From contig NZ_JAUSNR010000002.1 in the NCBI RefSeq assembly GCF_030656345.1, positions 186,001 to 250,000 on the forward strand: 64,000 bases of DNA. The letters run 5' to 3'. The notes beneath the pieces were generated by a model. That model was given only the letters and a program-made list of their open reading frames with translations. It had not been told where the DNA came from and did not search any database. Position numbers and translations under genes: made by a program. This document shows positions 7,585 through 14,809 of the stretch, piece after piece (the first letter of the stretch is position 1; the number at the start of each line of letters is the position of its first letter). This DNA comes from Pseudotabrizicola sp. (GTDB taxonomy: Bacteria > Pseudomonadota > Alphaproteobacteria > Rhodobacterales > Rhodobacteraceae).

Positions 7585-8964
7585 ATGAAGCCCATCCAAC
7601 TGATTTCCCCGGTCGATGGCCGGGTCTATGCCGAGCGGATGCCGCTGACGCCTGACGCCGCGCAAGCCGCGGTCGCCCGCGCCCGCGCCGCGCAAAAGCC
7701 ATGGGCGGCACGGCCACTGGAAGAGCGTATCGCGCTGGTCAGGGCGGGCGTCGCCCGGCTCAACGAGATGAAAGACGTGATCGTCGAGGAACTCGCCTGG
7801 CAGATGGGCCGCCCGACCCGGTTCGGCGGCGAATTCGGCGGCGTGAACGCCCGCACCGATTACATGGCCGAAATCGCTGCCGAAACACTGGCCCCGAAGG
7901 TGGTCGAAGACAGCGACACCTTCCGCCGGTACCTCGCGCGTGAAGCTCTGGGCGTGGTGTTCATCATCGCGCCTTGGAACTACCCGTACCTGACCACCAT
8001 CAACACGCTGGTTCCCGCGCTGATCGCCGGGAACACCGTGGTGCTGAAACATGCCAGCCAGACCCTGCTGGTCGGCGAACGGCTGGCCGAGGCGTTCCAT
8101 GCTGCAGGCATCCCCGAAGATGTGTTCCAGAACATCGTGCTGGACCACGCCACGACGGAAGCCCTGATCAAGGGCCGCGCGTTTGATTTCATCAACTTCA
8201 CCGGCTCGGTCGCGGGCGGGCAGGCGATGGAACGGGCGGCGGCGGGCACGTTCACGCCCTTGGGGCTGGAATTGGGCGGCAAGGACCCCGGTTATGTGCG
8301 GGCCGATGCCAACCTCGATGCCGCTGTCGATACGCTGATGGACGGCGCGCTGTTCAACGCAGGCCAGTGCTGCTGCGGGATCGAGCGGATTTATGTGCAC
8401 GAGTCGCTCTATGATGCCTTCGTCGAAAAGGCCATCGCATGGACAAACACGCTGAAACTTGGCAATCCGTTTGAGGCGGACAGCACCATGGGGCCAATGG
8501 CCCACGCGCGCTTTGCCAAAGTCGTGCGCGATCAGGTGGCTGAGGCCATCGCCGCCGGGGCGAAACCACTGATCGACCCGGCGCATTTCCCCGCCGATGA
8601 TGGCGGTGCCTATCTGGCGCCGCAGGTGCTGGTGAACGTCGACCATTCGATGCGGGTGATGACGGAGGAATCCTTTGGCCCCGTCGTCGGCATCATGAAG
8701 GTCAAGGACGATGCCGAAGCCATCGCCCTGATGAACGACAGCCAATACGGCCTGACCGCCAGCATCTGGACCGAAGACTATGACACCGCCGCCGCCATTG
8801 GCGCGCAGATCGAAACCGGCACCATTTTCATGAACCGCGCCGATTACCTTGACCCGGCGCTGTGCTGGACCGGCTGCAAGAACACCGGGCGCGGCAGCTC
8901 GCTGTCCTATCTGGGTTTCCATTCGGTGACCCGCCCGAAATCCTATCACCTCAAGAAAGCTTGA
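7585..8964 (+). CDS. NAD(P)-dependent aldehyde dehydrogenase
   Basis: A 459-residue aldehyde dehydrogenase. Visible motifs are the APWNYP cofactor loop (129-134), FTGSVAGG (205-212), the general base Glu229 in LELGGKDP, and the catalytic thiol region GQCCCGIERIY (Cys262-264), then EESFGPVVGI. It oxidises an aldehyde to the acid in the cytoplasm. Four bases separate it from the iron alcohol dehydrogenase, whose aldehyde product it probably takes. In the proposed pathway the substrate is a gamma-glutamyl amino aldehyde. GGAG precedes the ATG at 7585. Confidence 0.92.
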   Translation: MKPIQLISPVDGRVYAERMPLTPDAAQAAVARARAAQKPWAARPLEERIALVRAGVARLNEMKDVIVEELAWQMGRPTRFGGEFGGVNARTDYMAEIAAETLAPKVVEDSDTFRRYLAREALGVVFIIAPWNYPYLTTINTLVPALIAGNTVVLKHASQTLLVGERLAEAFHAAGIPEDVFQNIVLDHATTEALIKGRAFDFINFTGSVAGGQAMERAAAGTFTPLGLELGGKDPGYVRADANLDAAVDTLMDGALFNAGQCCCGIERIYVHESLYDAFVEKAIAWTNTLKLGNPFEADSTMGPMAHARFAKVVRDQVAEAIAAGAKPLIDPAHFPADDGGAYLAPQVLVNVDHSMRVMTEESFGPVVGIMKVKDDAEAIALMNDSQYGLTASIWTEDYDTAAAIGAQIETGTIFMNRADYLDPALCWTGCKNTGRGSSLSYLGFHSVTRPKSYHLKKA

Positions 8965-8968
8965 CCCC

Positions 8969-10129
8969 ATGTCGCACGGCGTGCCCAACCGCAACTGGTC
9001 CTACCCCACCGCCATCAAATTCGGCGTTGGCCGGATTTCCGAACTGGCCGATCATGCCAAAAGCATCGGCCTGAAAAAGCCGCTGCTGGTGACCGACAAG
9101 GCACTGGCCAGCCTGCCGATCACGTCCGAGGCGCTGTCGGTCCTGGATGCCGCCGGGCTGGGCCGCGCGGTGTTTTCCGAGGTGGACCCCAACCCGAATG
9201 AGAAGAACATGACAGACGGCATCGCCGTCTATCTGGCGGGCGGCCATGATGGGGTGATCTGCTTTGGCGGCGGGTCTGCGCTGGATCTGGGCAAGATGAT
9301 CGCGCTGATGGCACATCAGCGGGCGGATCTGTCGGTCTGGGATCTGGAGGATGTGGACGACTGGTACACCCGCGCCGATGGCGACCAGATTGCGCCCATT
9401 CTGGCGGTGCCCACCACAGCTGGCACCGGGTCCGAAGTGGGGCGTGCAGGCGTTCTGACAAATTCGGAAACGCATAAGAAAAAGATCATCTTCCACCCCA
9501 AACTGATGCCCGCCGTCACGCTCTGTGACCCGGCCCTTACCGTGGGGATGCCGAAGTTCATCACGGCAGGCACCGGGATGGATGCCCTCGCGCATTGTCT
9601 GGAGGCGTATTGCAGCCCGTTCTACCACCCGATGTCGCAAGGCATCGCGCTGGAGGGCATGCGGCTGGTGTTTGAAAACCTGCCGGTCGTCTACAAAGAC
9701 CCGACCAACCTGATGGCGCGCGGCCATATGATGTCTGCGGCGGCCATGGGGGCCGTGGCCTTCCAGAAGGGGCTGGGTGCTATTCACTCGCTCAGCCACC
9801 CGGTGGGCGCTGTGTATGGCACCCATCATGGCACCACCAATGCCGTGGTCATGCCAATGGTGCTGGATTTCAACCGCCCGGCAATTGAAGACCGGATCAA
9901 CGCAGCGGCGGCCTATCTGGGCATTGGGGGAGGGTTCGATGGCTTCCGTTCTAAGGTCATGGATCTGCGGGCAGAACTGTCCATCCCGGCCGACCTGACC
10001 GCCATGGGCGTGAAGGCGGCGGATCTGGACATGCTGACCGATATGGCACTGGAAGATCCGTCCTGTGGCGGCAATCCCATTGCGATGACGAAGGAAAACA
10101 CCCGCGCGTTGTTTGACGCCTGCATGTGA
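8969..10129 (+). CDS. Iron-containing (group III) alcohol dehydrogenase
   Basis: A 386-residue enzyme of the Fe-ADH family. The nucleotide-binding GGGSALDLGK motif lies near residues 92-101, and the metal ligands are recognisable in TGMDALAHCLEAY (Asp and His, near 205) and in SLSHPVGAVYGTHHG (two His, near 274). Such enzymes reversibly convert alcohols to aldehydes with NAD. It follows the aldehyde dehydrogenase by four bases and closes the operon, with a double palindrome downstream. The alcohol-aldehyde-acid pair beside a gamma-glutamyl ligase suggests oxidation of a hydroxyl on the amine moiety. Confidence 0.92.
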   Translation: MSHGVPNRNWSYPTAIKFGVGRISELADHAKSIGLKKPLLVTDKALASLPITSEALSVLDAAGLGRAVFSEVDPNPNEKNMTDGIAVYLAGGHDGVICFGGGSALDLGKMIALMAHQRADLSVWDLEDVDDWYTRADGDQIAPILAVPTTAGTGSEVGRAGVLTNSETHKKKIIFHPKLMPAVTLCDPALTVGMPKFITAGTGMDALAHCLEAYCSPFYHPMSQGIALEGMRLVFENLPVVYKDPTNLMARGHMMSAAAMGAVAFQKGLGAIHSLSHPVGAVYGTHHGTTNAVVMPMVLDFNRPAIEDRINAAAAYLGIGGGFDGFRSKVMDLRAELSIPADLTAMGVKAADLDMLTDMALEDPSCGGNPIAMTKENTRALFDACM

Positions 10130-10140
10130 CCGGAGGGGGC

Positions 10141-10217
10141 GGCGGGGTGAACCCCGCCCTACCCCGAACTCTGCGCGCCCGTTTCCTCCAAAGAGGTAGG
10201 GCGGGGTTCACCCCGCC
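10141..10217. repeat. Inverted pair of 23-base palindromic elements between convergent operons
   Basis: GGCGGGGTGAACCCCGCC followed by CTACC begins at 10141, and an exact inverted copy occupies 10195-10217. Each copy is itself a 7-bp hairpin with a 4-base loop, and together they can form a 23-bp stem. The pair lies between the stop of the alcohol dehydrogenase (10129) and the stop of the convergent ABC ATPase (10254), so it probably terminates both operons. A related copy occurs at 7554-7575. Confidence 0.75.
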
Positions 10218-10253
10218 TTTGTTCTGGCAACGGGCGACGAAAAGACCTGCGCC

Positions 10254-11315
10254 CTACGCCTGCAACAGAATGAAATCGCGGCCCGACAGGCTGACCTCAA
10301 CACTGCTGCCCACCACGGGCGGCGGTGTATCCGGGCGGTTGAAGGTGTCCAGCGACACCGCAGCGCCCGCCAGATCGGCTTTCAGCCGGATCACCGACCC
10401 CATGAAATGCACATCCGTCACCTTGGCCGTCAGCAGCGCTTCGGCATCAGGCAGGCGGCCCAGCCGCAGCGCCTCGGGGCGCAGCGCCACCGACAGCGTG
10501 TCCCCCGCGCGCGCTGCCAGCGGCGCACCCGGCAGTGTCAGCGTCTGACCGGCCAGCATCACCCGGCCTGCCGCTGCATCGGCGACCTCTACCTCAAATG
10601 TGTTCAGCGTGCCGACGAAGTTGGCCACAAACTTGGTGCGGGGCCGGTTGTAGATTTCGAACGGTGCGCCGACCTGATCGGCCACGCCGCCGTTCATCAC
10701 CACGATGCGGTCCGAAATGCTCATCGCCTCTTCCTGATCATGGGTCACGAAGATGGTTGTGATCCCAAGATCCTGCTGGATCTGCCGGATCTGGTTGCGC
10801 AAGGAAACCCGCACCTTGGCGTCCAGCGCCGACAACGGCTCATCCAGCAGCAGAACCGATGGGCGCGGCGCAAGCGCGCGCGCCAAGGCCACCCGCTGTT
10901 GCTGCCCGCCCGACAGCTGAAACGGGAACCGCCCGCCCAGATCGGACAGCCCGATCAGCGCCAGCATTTCGGCCACCCGCGCCTCGCGCTCGGCCCGCGG
11001 GGCGCCCTTGACCTTCAGGCCAAAGGCGACGTTATCGGCCACGGTCATGTTCGGAAACAGCGCATAGGCCTGAAACATCATGCCGATGTTGCGCGAATTG
11101 GCCTTCAGCCCGGTGACGTCCTTGCCATCGATCGTGATGTCGCCCGCTGTGGGGGATTCGAACCCCGCCACCATGCGCAGCACCGTGGTCTTGCCACAGC
11201 CCGAAGGGCCAAGCAGCGAAATGAACTCGCCCTTTTCAACCGACAGGCTGAAATCCTTGACCACGCGGTTCTGGCCGAAGGATTTTTCAAGATGGGTCAT
11301 GGTCAGGAAGGACAT
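10254..11315 (-). CDS. ABC transporter ATP-binding protein, spermidine/putrescine (PotA) type
   Basis: A 353-residue ATPase with Walker A GPSGCGKTT (residues about 36-44), Q-loop MMFQAYALFPNM, signature LSGGQQQRVALARAL, Walker B LLLDEPLSALD and the switch His in FVTHDQEEA. A C-terminal TOBE-type domain (about 265-350) is present, as in PotA/FbpC/UgpC ATPases. It is the last gene of a four-gene minus-strand operon (binding protein, permease, permease, ATPase), and its start codon overlaps the stop of the upstream permease by one base. The cognate substrate is probably a polyamine or another small cation, judged only from family resemblance. Confidence 0.92.
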   Translation of the reverse strand: MSFLTMTHLEKSFGQNRVVKDFSLSVEKGEFISLLGPSGCGKTTVLRMVAGFESPTAGDITIDGKDVTGLKANSRNIGMMFQAYALFPNMTVADNVAFGLKVKGAPRAEREARVAEMLALIGLSDLGGRFPFQLSGGQQQRVALARALAPRPSVLLLDEPLSALDAKVRVSLRNQIRQIQQDLGITTIFVTHDQEEAMSISDRIVVMNGGVADQVGAPFEIYNRPRTKFVANFVGTLNTFEVEVADAAAGRVMLAGQTLTLPGAPLAARAGDTLSVALRPEALRLGRLPDAEALLTAKVTDVHFMGSVIRLKADLAGAAVSLDTFNRPDTPPPVVGSSVEVSLSGRDFILLQA

Positions 11316-12097
11316 CAGGCTTTCGCCCTTTCGTGTTTTGAGAACCGGGTGACAAGCTGCATCAACCCCATGCAGCCCCAGGTGATGGCAAAGGCGATCA
11401 CGGCCAGTGCAGGCGGCTCATAGGCGCGGTTGGCACCCAGCAGTTGCATGAACGGGCCAAAGGCCGGGCGATTGAGCAATGCCGCCATGGTGAATTCCCC
11501 CAGCACGATGGCCAGCGTCAGGAAGGCGCCCGACAGTACCGCCACCATCACATTGGGCAGGATGATCCGCGACAGGATCGTGACCCAGCCCGCGCCAAGG
11601 CTTTGCGCGGCCTCGGTCAGCGTGGTCACATCTATGGTGCGTAAGCCAGTATCGACTGAGCGGTACATGTAGGGCAGGGCCAACGTGGTATAGCCCATGG
11701 TCAGCAGGAAATCGGTGCCAAAGGCAGAGCCGGTCAACGGCAGAAAGCTGGAGGTGTTGTACAGCCGGATATAGCCGAACACGATCACGATCGCCGGAAT
11801 GACCAGCGGCAACAGGGTGATGAATTCAATCACAGGGCGGGCCTGCGGCAGCTTCAGCCGCACCCAATAGGCGGTTGGCACCACCAGCAGCACGCCCACC
11901 ACAATGGTCGCCGCCGACAGGATCAGCGAATAGCTGAACGTATCCCAGAAACGCTGATCCTCGAACACGCGGCGATAGGCGTCAAAGGAATACTCCCCCC
12001 GCCGCATCTTCAGGCTGAATTCAGTCATCCCGATCAGCGGCAACGCAAAGAAGACGCAGCCGAGCAGAAAGGTGCCCCAGGCGAAGAAACGGGTCAT
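11315..12097 (-). CDS. ABC transporter permease, PotC type
   Basis: A 260-residue inner-membrane permease with six hydrophobic segments and the EAA loop (TEAAQSLGAGWVTILSRIILP near residue 170) that contacts the ATPase. The start is taken as the ATG at 12097: it overlaps the stop of the upstream permease as ATGA and has AAGG eight bases upstream. The GTG at 12106 is a weaker alternative. It works as a heterodimer with the neighbouring permease. Confidence 0.9.
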   Translation of the reverse strand: MTRFFAWGTFLLGCVFFALPLIGMTEFSLKMRRGEYSFDAYRRVFEDQRFWDTFSYSLILSAATIVVGVLLVVPTAYWVRLKLPQARPVIEFITLLPLVIPAIVIVFGYIRLYNTSSFLPLTGSAFGTDFLLTMGYTTLALPYMYRSVDTGLRTIDVTTLTEAAQSLGAGWVTILSRIILPNVMVAVLSGAFLTLAIVLGEFTMAALLNRPAFGPFMQLLGANRAYEPPALAVIAFAITWGCMGLMQLVTRFSKHERAKA

Positions 12098-12972
12098 TTC
12101 AGCCACCTTTCAGACCGCACGCGCAGCCAGATGTACAGGAAATTGGCCAGAGCGGTGATGACGATCATCCCGAAGGCAAGGGCATACCCCAGGTTCGGGT
12201 TGCCCAGCACATCGCCGCGGATCTGCGCGAACAGTTTGATCGGCACGATGTTCAGCTGCGGCCCGGTCAGCGCAAAGGCGGTCGCGACCGCGCCGAAGGC
12301 ATTGGCAAACAGCAGGGCGAAGGTGCCCAGCAAGGACGGGAACAGGATGGGCAGCGCCACCATGCGCCAGTATTGCGCGCCCGTCGCCCCCAGCACCGCC
12401 GCCGCCTCGCGCCATTCGCGCTTCAGCCCGTCCAGCGCCGGAATGATGATCAGGATCATCAGCGGGATCTGAAAGAACAGATAGGTGATGACCAGCCCCC
12501 AGAACGACAGCAGGTTGAACCCCATCGCCCGCAGGTTGATGCCGAACTCCGTGCGCAGCCAGACCGTGACCAGGCCGACTGGCCCCAGTGTCGCGATAAA
12601 GGCAAAGGCCAGCGGCACCCCGGCAAAGTTTGACGCAACACCGGAAAAGGTGATCAGCGGGTTTCGCGCGCCCTTCGGCAAGCCGCCAAACACCACGGCT
12701 GCGGCCATGGCAAAGCCGATGGCGCAGCCCAGCAGGGCGGTCACGAAAGACAGTTTGATCGATGTCCAGTAGGCAGACCGGATTGAGGCGTTGTTCAGGT
12801 CAATCAGGTTCTGCAGGGTAAAGCTGCCGTCAGCGGTCTGAAACGCGCCGATCACGATCTTCATTGTCGGCAGGATCAGGAACAGCACGGCGAAAATCAG
12901 AAAGGGCAGGATGCCAAGCCATTCGACAGGAAGTCGAAATCGCGGCCCGGTGTGGGGTCGGTCAGCTGGCAT
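12094..12972 (-). CDS. ABC transporter permease, PotB type
   Basis: A 292-residue permease with six or more hydrophobic segments and an EAA loop (EAAAVLGATGAQYWRMVALP near residue 200). The start at 12972 is an ATG preceded by AGGGA; an in-frame TTG at 13026 would add a charged extension without an obvious ribosome-binding site. It is separated from the upstream binding-protein gene by a strong hairpin (13035-13061) and overlaps the next permease by four bases. Confidence 0.9.
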   Translation of the reverse strand: MPADRPHTGPRFRLPVEWLGILPFLIFAVLFLILPTMKIVIGAFQTADGSFTLQNLIDLNNASIRSAYWTSIKLSFVTALLGCAIGFAMAAAVVFGGLPKGARNPLITFSGVASNFAGVPLAFAFIATLGPVGLVTVWLRTEFGINLRAMGFNLLSFWGLVITYLFFQIPLMILIIIPALDGLKREWREAAAVLGATGAQYWRMVALPILFPSLLGTFALLFANAFGAVATAFALTGPQLNIVPIKLFAQIRGDVLGNPNLGYALAFGMIVITALANFLYIWLRVRSERWLK

Positions 12973-13034
12973 CGGGTGTCCCTGATCTTTGGTTGGTAAA
13001 CGGGGCACTTTGCGGCCCCTTTTCAAGAGGGTAC

Positions 13035-13061
13035 ATCAGCCCGGCGCGATGCCGGGCTGAT
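13035..13061 (-). terminator. Strong hairpin between binding-protein and permease genes
   Basis: ATCAGCCCGGC (13035-13045) and GCCGGGCTGAT (13051-13061) form a perfect 11-bp stem with a 5-base loop, 11 bases beyond the binding-protein stop. It has no strong T tract. In ABC importers such a hairpin often lets the periplasmic protein be made in excess by partial termination or 3'-end protection. A similar hairpin follows chvE in this window. Confidence 0.65.
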
Positions 13062-13072
13062 GTCAGTCTGTC

Positions 13073-14176
13073 TTATTCGACGTTGGCACCGACGGTTGCA
13101 TCCCAGCCACCGACAACGGCGGCCTTGTTTGCGTCCACTTCTTCCAGTGTCGGGAAGTAAGCGGCCTCATAGGATTCTGCCGGTGGCAGGGCTTCCATCA
13201 GATCGGCCGGCAGTTTGTCGGCGGCCGCCATCGCGTTGAAGCGCGCAGGGTGGCAGTAGCCTTTCAGCCAGCCCAGCTGACCTTCGTCCGAATACAGGTA
13301 TTCCATCCACAGCTTGGCGGCATTGGGCTGCGGTGCATAGGCCGAAATCGCTTGCACATAAACCCCGGCCAGAACGCCGGATGCCGGCACAACAACCTCA
13401 ACCGGCGGGTTGCCGGCCAGCGTGTCACGGGCGGCCAGCGCGTTATAGTCCCACATGATGACGATCGGCGTGGTGCCTTGTGCCAGCGTGCCGGTCTTGC
13501 CGATGACCGGAACAAAGTTGTCCGCGTCGTTCAGCGCCTTGAAGAAATCAAGCCCGGCTTTGCCAGCCTCTTCGCCCGCAGCAGCGCCGGTGGACAGACC
13601 TGCCGCCAGCACACCCAGAATTGCCTGGTTCGACGCGCGTGGGTCGCCTGCAAGGGCAACCATGCCCGCATATTCCGGCTTGAGCAGATCGGCCCAGTCC
13701 TGCGGGACATTCTCGACGATGTCGGTGTTCACAAGAAACGACATCACGCCATAATAGTCAGCGTACCAATGGCCTTCGGCATCCTTGATCGCATCGGGGA
13801 TTTCGTCCCAGGTTGCGACTTTGTAGGCCTGGGTCAGGCCCTCGGCCTTGGCTTGCGGGCCAAAGGCCAGACCAACGTCGATCACGTCTGGCGCTTGCGG
13901 GCCCTTGTTGTCTTTGTTGGCCTTGATCGCCTCGATCTCATCGGCCGAACCGGCATCGGGGTTCAGCTCGTTGACGGTGATTTCGGGATACTTGGCCTTG
14001 AAGCCGGCGATCACGTCGCCATAGCCGCACCAGTCATGCGGCAGAGCGATGGTCGACAGCATGCCTTCGGCTTTCGCAGCGGCTTCCAGTTCGGCCATTG
14101 ACTGGGCCGAAGCCAGCGGTGCGCTCAGCACCACGGCGAGGCTGGTCGTCAGCCCAAGCAGTTTCTTTGTCATCAT
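13073..14176 (-). CDS. Extracellular solute-binding protein of polyamine/iron-type ABC importer
   Basis: A 367-residue periplasmic protein with a Sec signal peptide (MMTKKLLGLTTSLAVVLSAP, cleavage after LASAQ near residue 25). It has the two-domain family 1/8 layout: an N-terminal AAKAEGMLSTIALP region, ADYYGVMSFLVNTD near residue 140, and WADLLKPEYAGMVAL near residue 160, all typical of PotD/FbpA-like proteins. Several Trp, Tyr and Asp residues (HDWCGYGD near 47, IMWDYNAL near 240) could bind an organic cation. First gene of the operon; GGGAGAG precedes the ATG. The substrate is not known from sequence, and the convergent amine-catabolic operon makes an amine plausible. Confidence 0.88.
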   Translation of the reverse strand: MMTKKLLGLTTSLAVVLSAPLASAQSMAELEAAAKAEGMLSTIALPHDWCGYGDVIAGFKAKYPEITVNELNPDAGSADEIEAIKANKDNKGPQAPDVIDVGLAFGPQAKAEGLTQAYKVATWDEIPDAIKDAEGHWYADYYGVMSFLVNTDIVENVPQDWADLLKPEYAGMVALAGDPRASNQAILGVLAAGLSTGAAAGEEAGKAGLDFFKALNDADNFVPVIGKTGTLAQGTTPIVIMWDYNALAARDTLAGNPPVEVVVPASGVLAGVYVQAISAYAPQPNAAKLWMEYLYSDEGQLGWLKGYCHPARFNAMAAADKLPADLMEALPPAESYEAAYFPTLEEVDANKAAVVGGWDATVGANVE

Positions 14177-14493
14177 TGGAGTCTCTCCCGGTTGATCATT
14201 TCTGTCCCGCTTGCCATGCCGTTCCCTCTGCCCGACCGCCCGGAACGGATTCGCGGTTTATCGGGGAAGGTTAAGGGTGCATCGGCGAGTCAGACAAGTC
14301 GTCTATCGCTGTCGTGTGACAATTTTTTCACAAGAACTCAGGCTGAAACAATTATATCGGGTTTCCAGGACCTTTGTCCTCTCCCCTGCGGCCAGCACCG
14401 CCCATTGCATGGGCAGAGTGACCATACCCCGAGGGCCCGCCATGCCCCGCACTTGGCCTTGACTCCGATGCCAGCAGATCAATAGAAACGCTG
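14177..14493. promoter_or_regulatory. Divergent intergenic region between importer operon and cobalamin riboswitch
   Basis: No gene is seen here. A TGTGA-N8-TCACA dyad lies at 14315-14332 around a T-rich core; it recalls CRP/FNR-family sites but has a spacer of 8 rather than 6, so it is only a candidate operator. The region must contain the promoter of the binding-protein gene (leftward) and that of the riboswitch transcript (rightward). Confidence 0.4.
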
Positions 14494-14661
14494 ATCCAAG
14501 TTCCGGCCTGAAACCGGATGAAAAGGGAACACGGAAGGGGCCTGCCCCAGACCGTGGCTGCCCCCGCAACTGTAAGCGGTGAGCGACGTTGAATATACCA
14601 CTGGGGCAACCCGGGAAGGTCAACCGAGCGACGACCCGCGAGCCAGGAGACCTGCTTGGAT
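14494..14661 (+). ncRNA. Cobalamin (AdoCbl-type) riboswitch
   Basis: The classic conserved blocks are in order: AAAAGGGAACACGG (14521-14534), GCTGCCCCCGCAACTGTAAG (14557-14576), CCACTGGGG (14598-14606), GGGAAGG (14613-14619) and the B12 box AGCCAGGAGACCTGC (14641-14655). The closing P1 helix is visible: ATCCAAG (14494-14500) pairs perfectly with CTTGGAT (14655-14661). Binding of the cobalamin is expected to lower expression of the downstream btuB operon. The 148 bases after it would hold the expression platform, where a GGAAAG/CTTTCC hairpin (14736-14754) can be drawn. Confidence 0.96.
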
Positions 14662-14809
14662 GATCACCCTTTCCGGGCGCGGGGCGCGTCATGGGAGCGG
14701 TTTTTCCGCAGCGGTGACGATCACGCATCGTCTGTGGAAAGTGTCATGCTTTCCCGGATCAAACCGCATTGCGGGTCAGCTGACCCGTCCGGCCAAAGGA
14801 ACGCACAAG

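Noticed and set aside
7069-8994. 641-codon minus-strand frame opposite the ligase and aldehyde dehydrogenase
   Set aside because: GC-skewed shadow of the real genes; its product has no recognisable domain.
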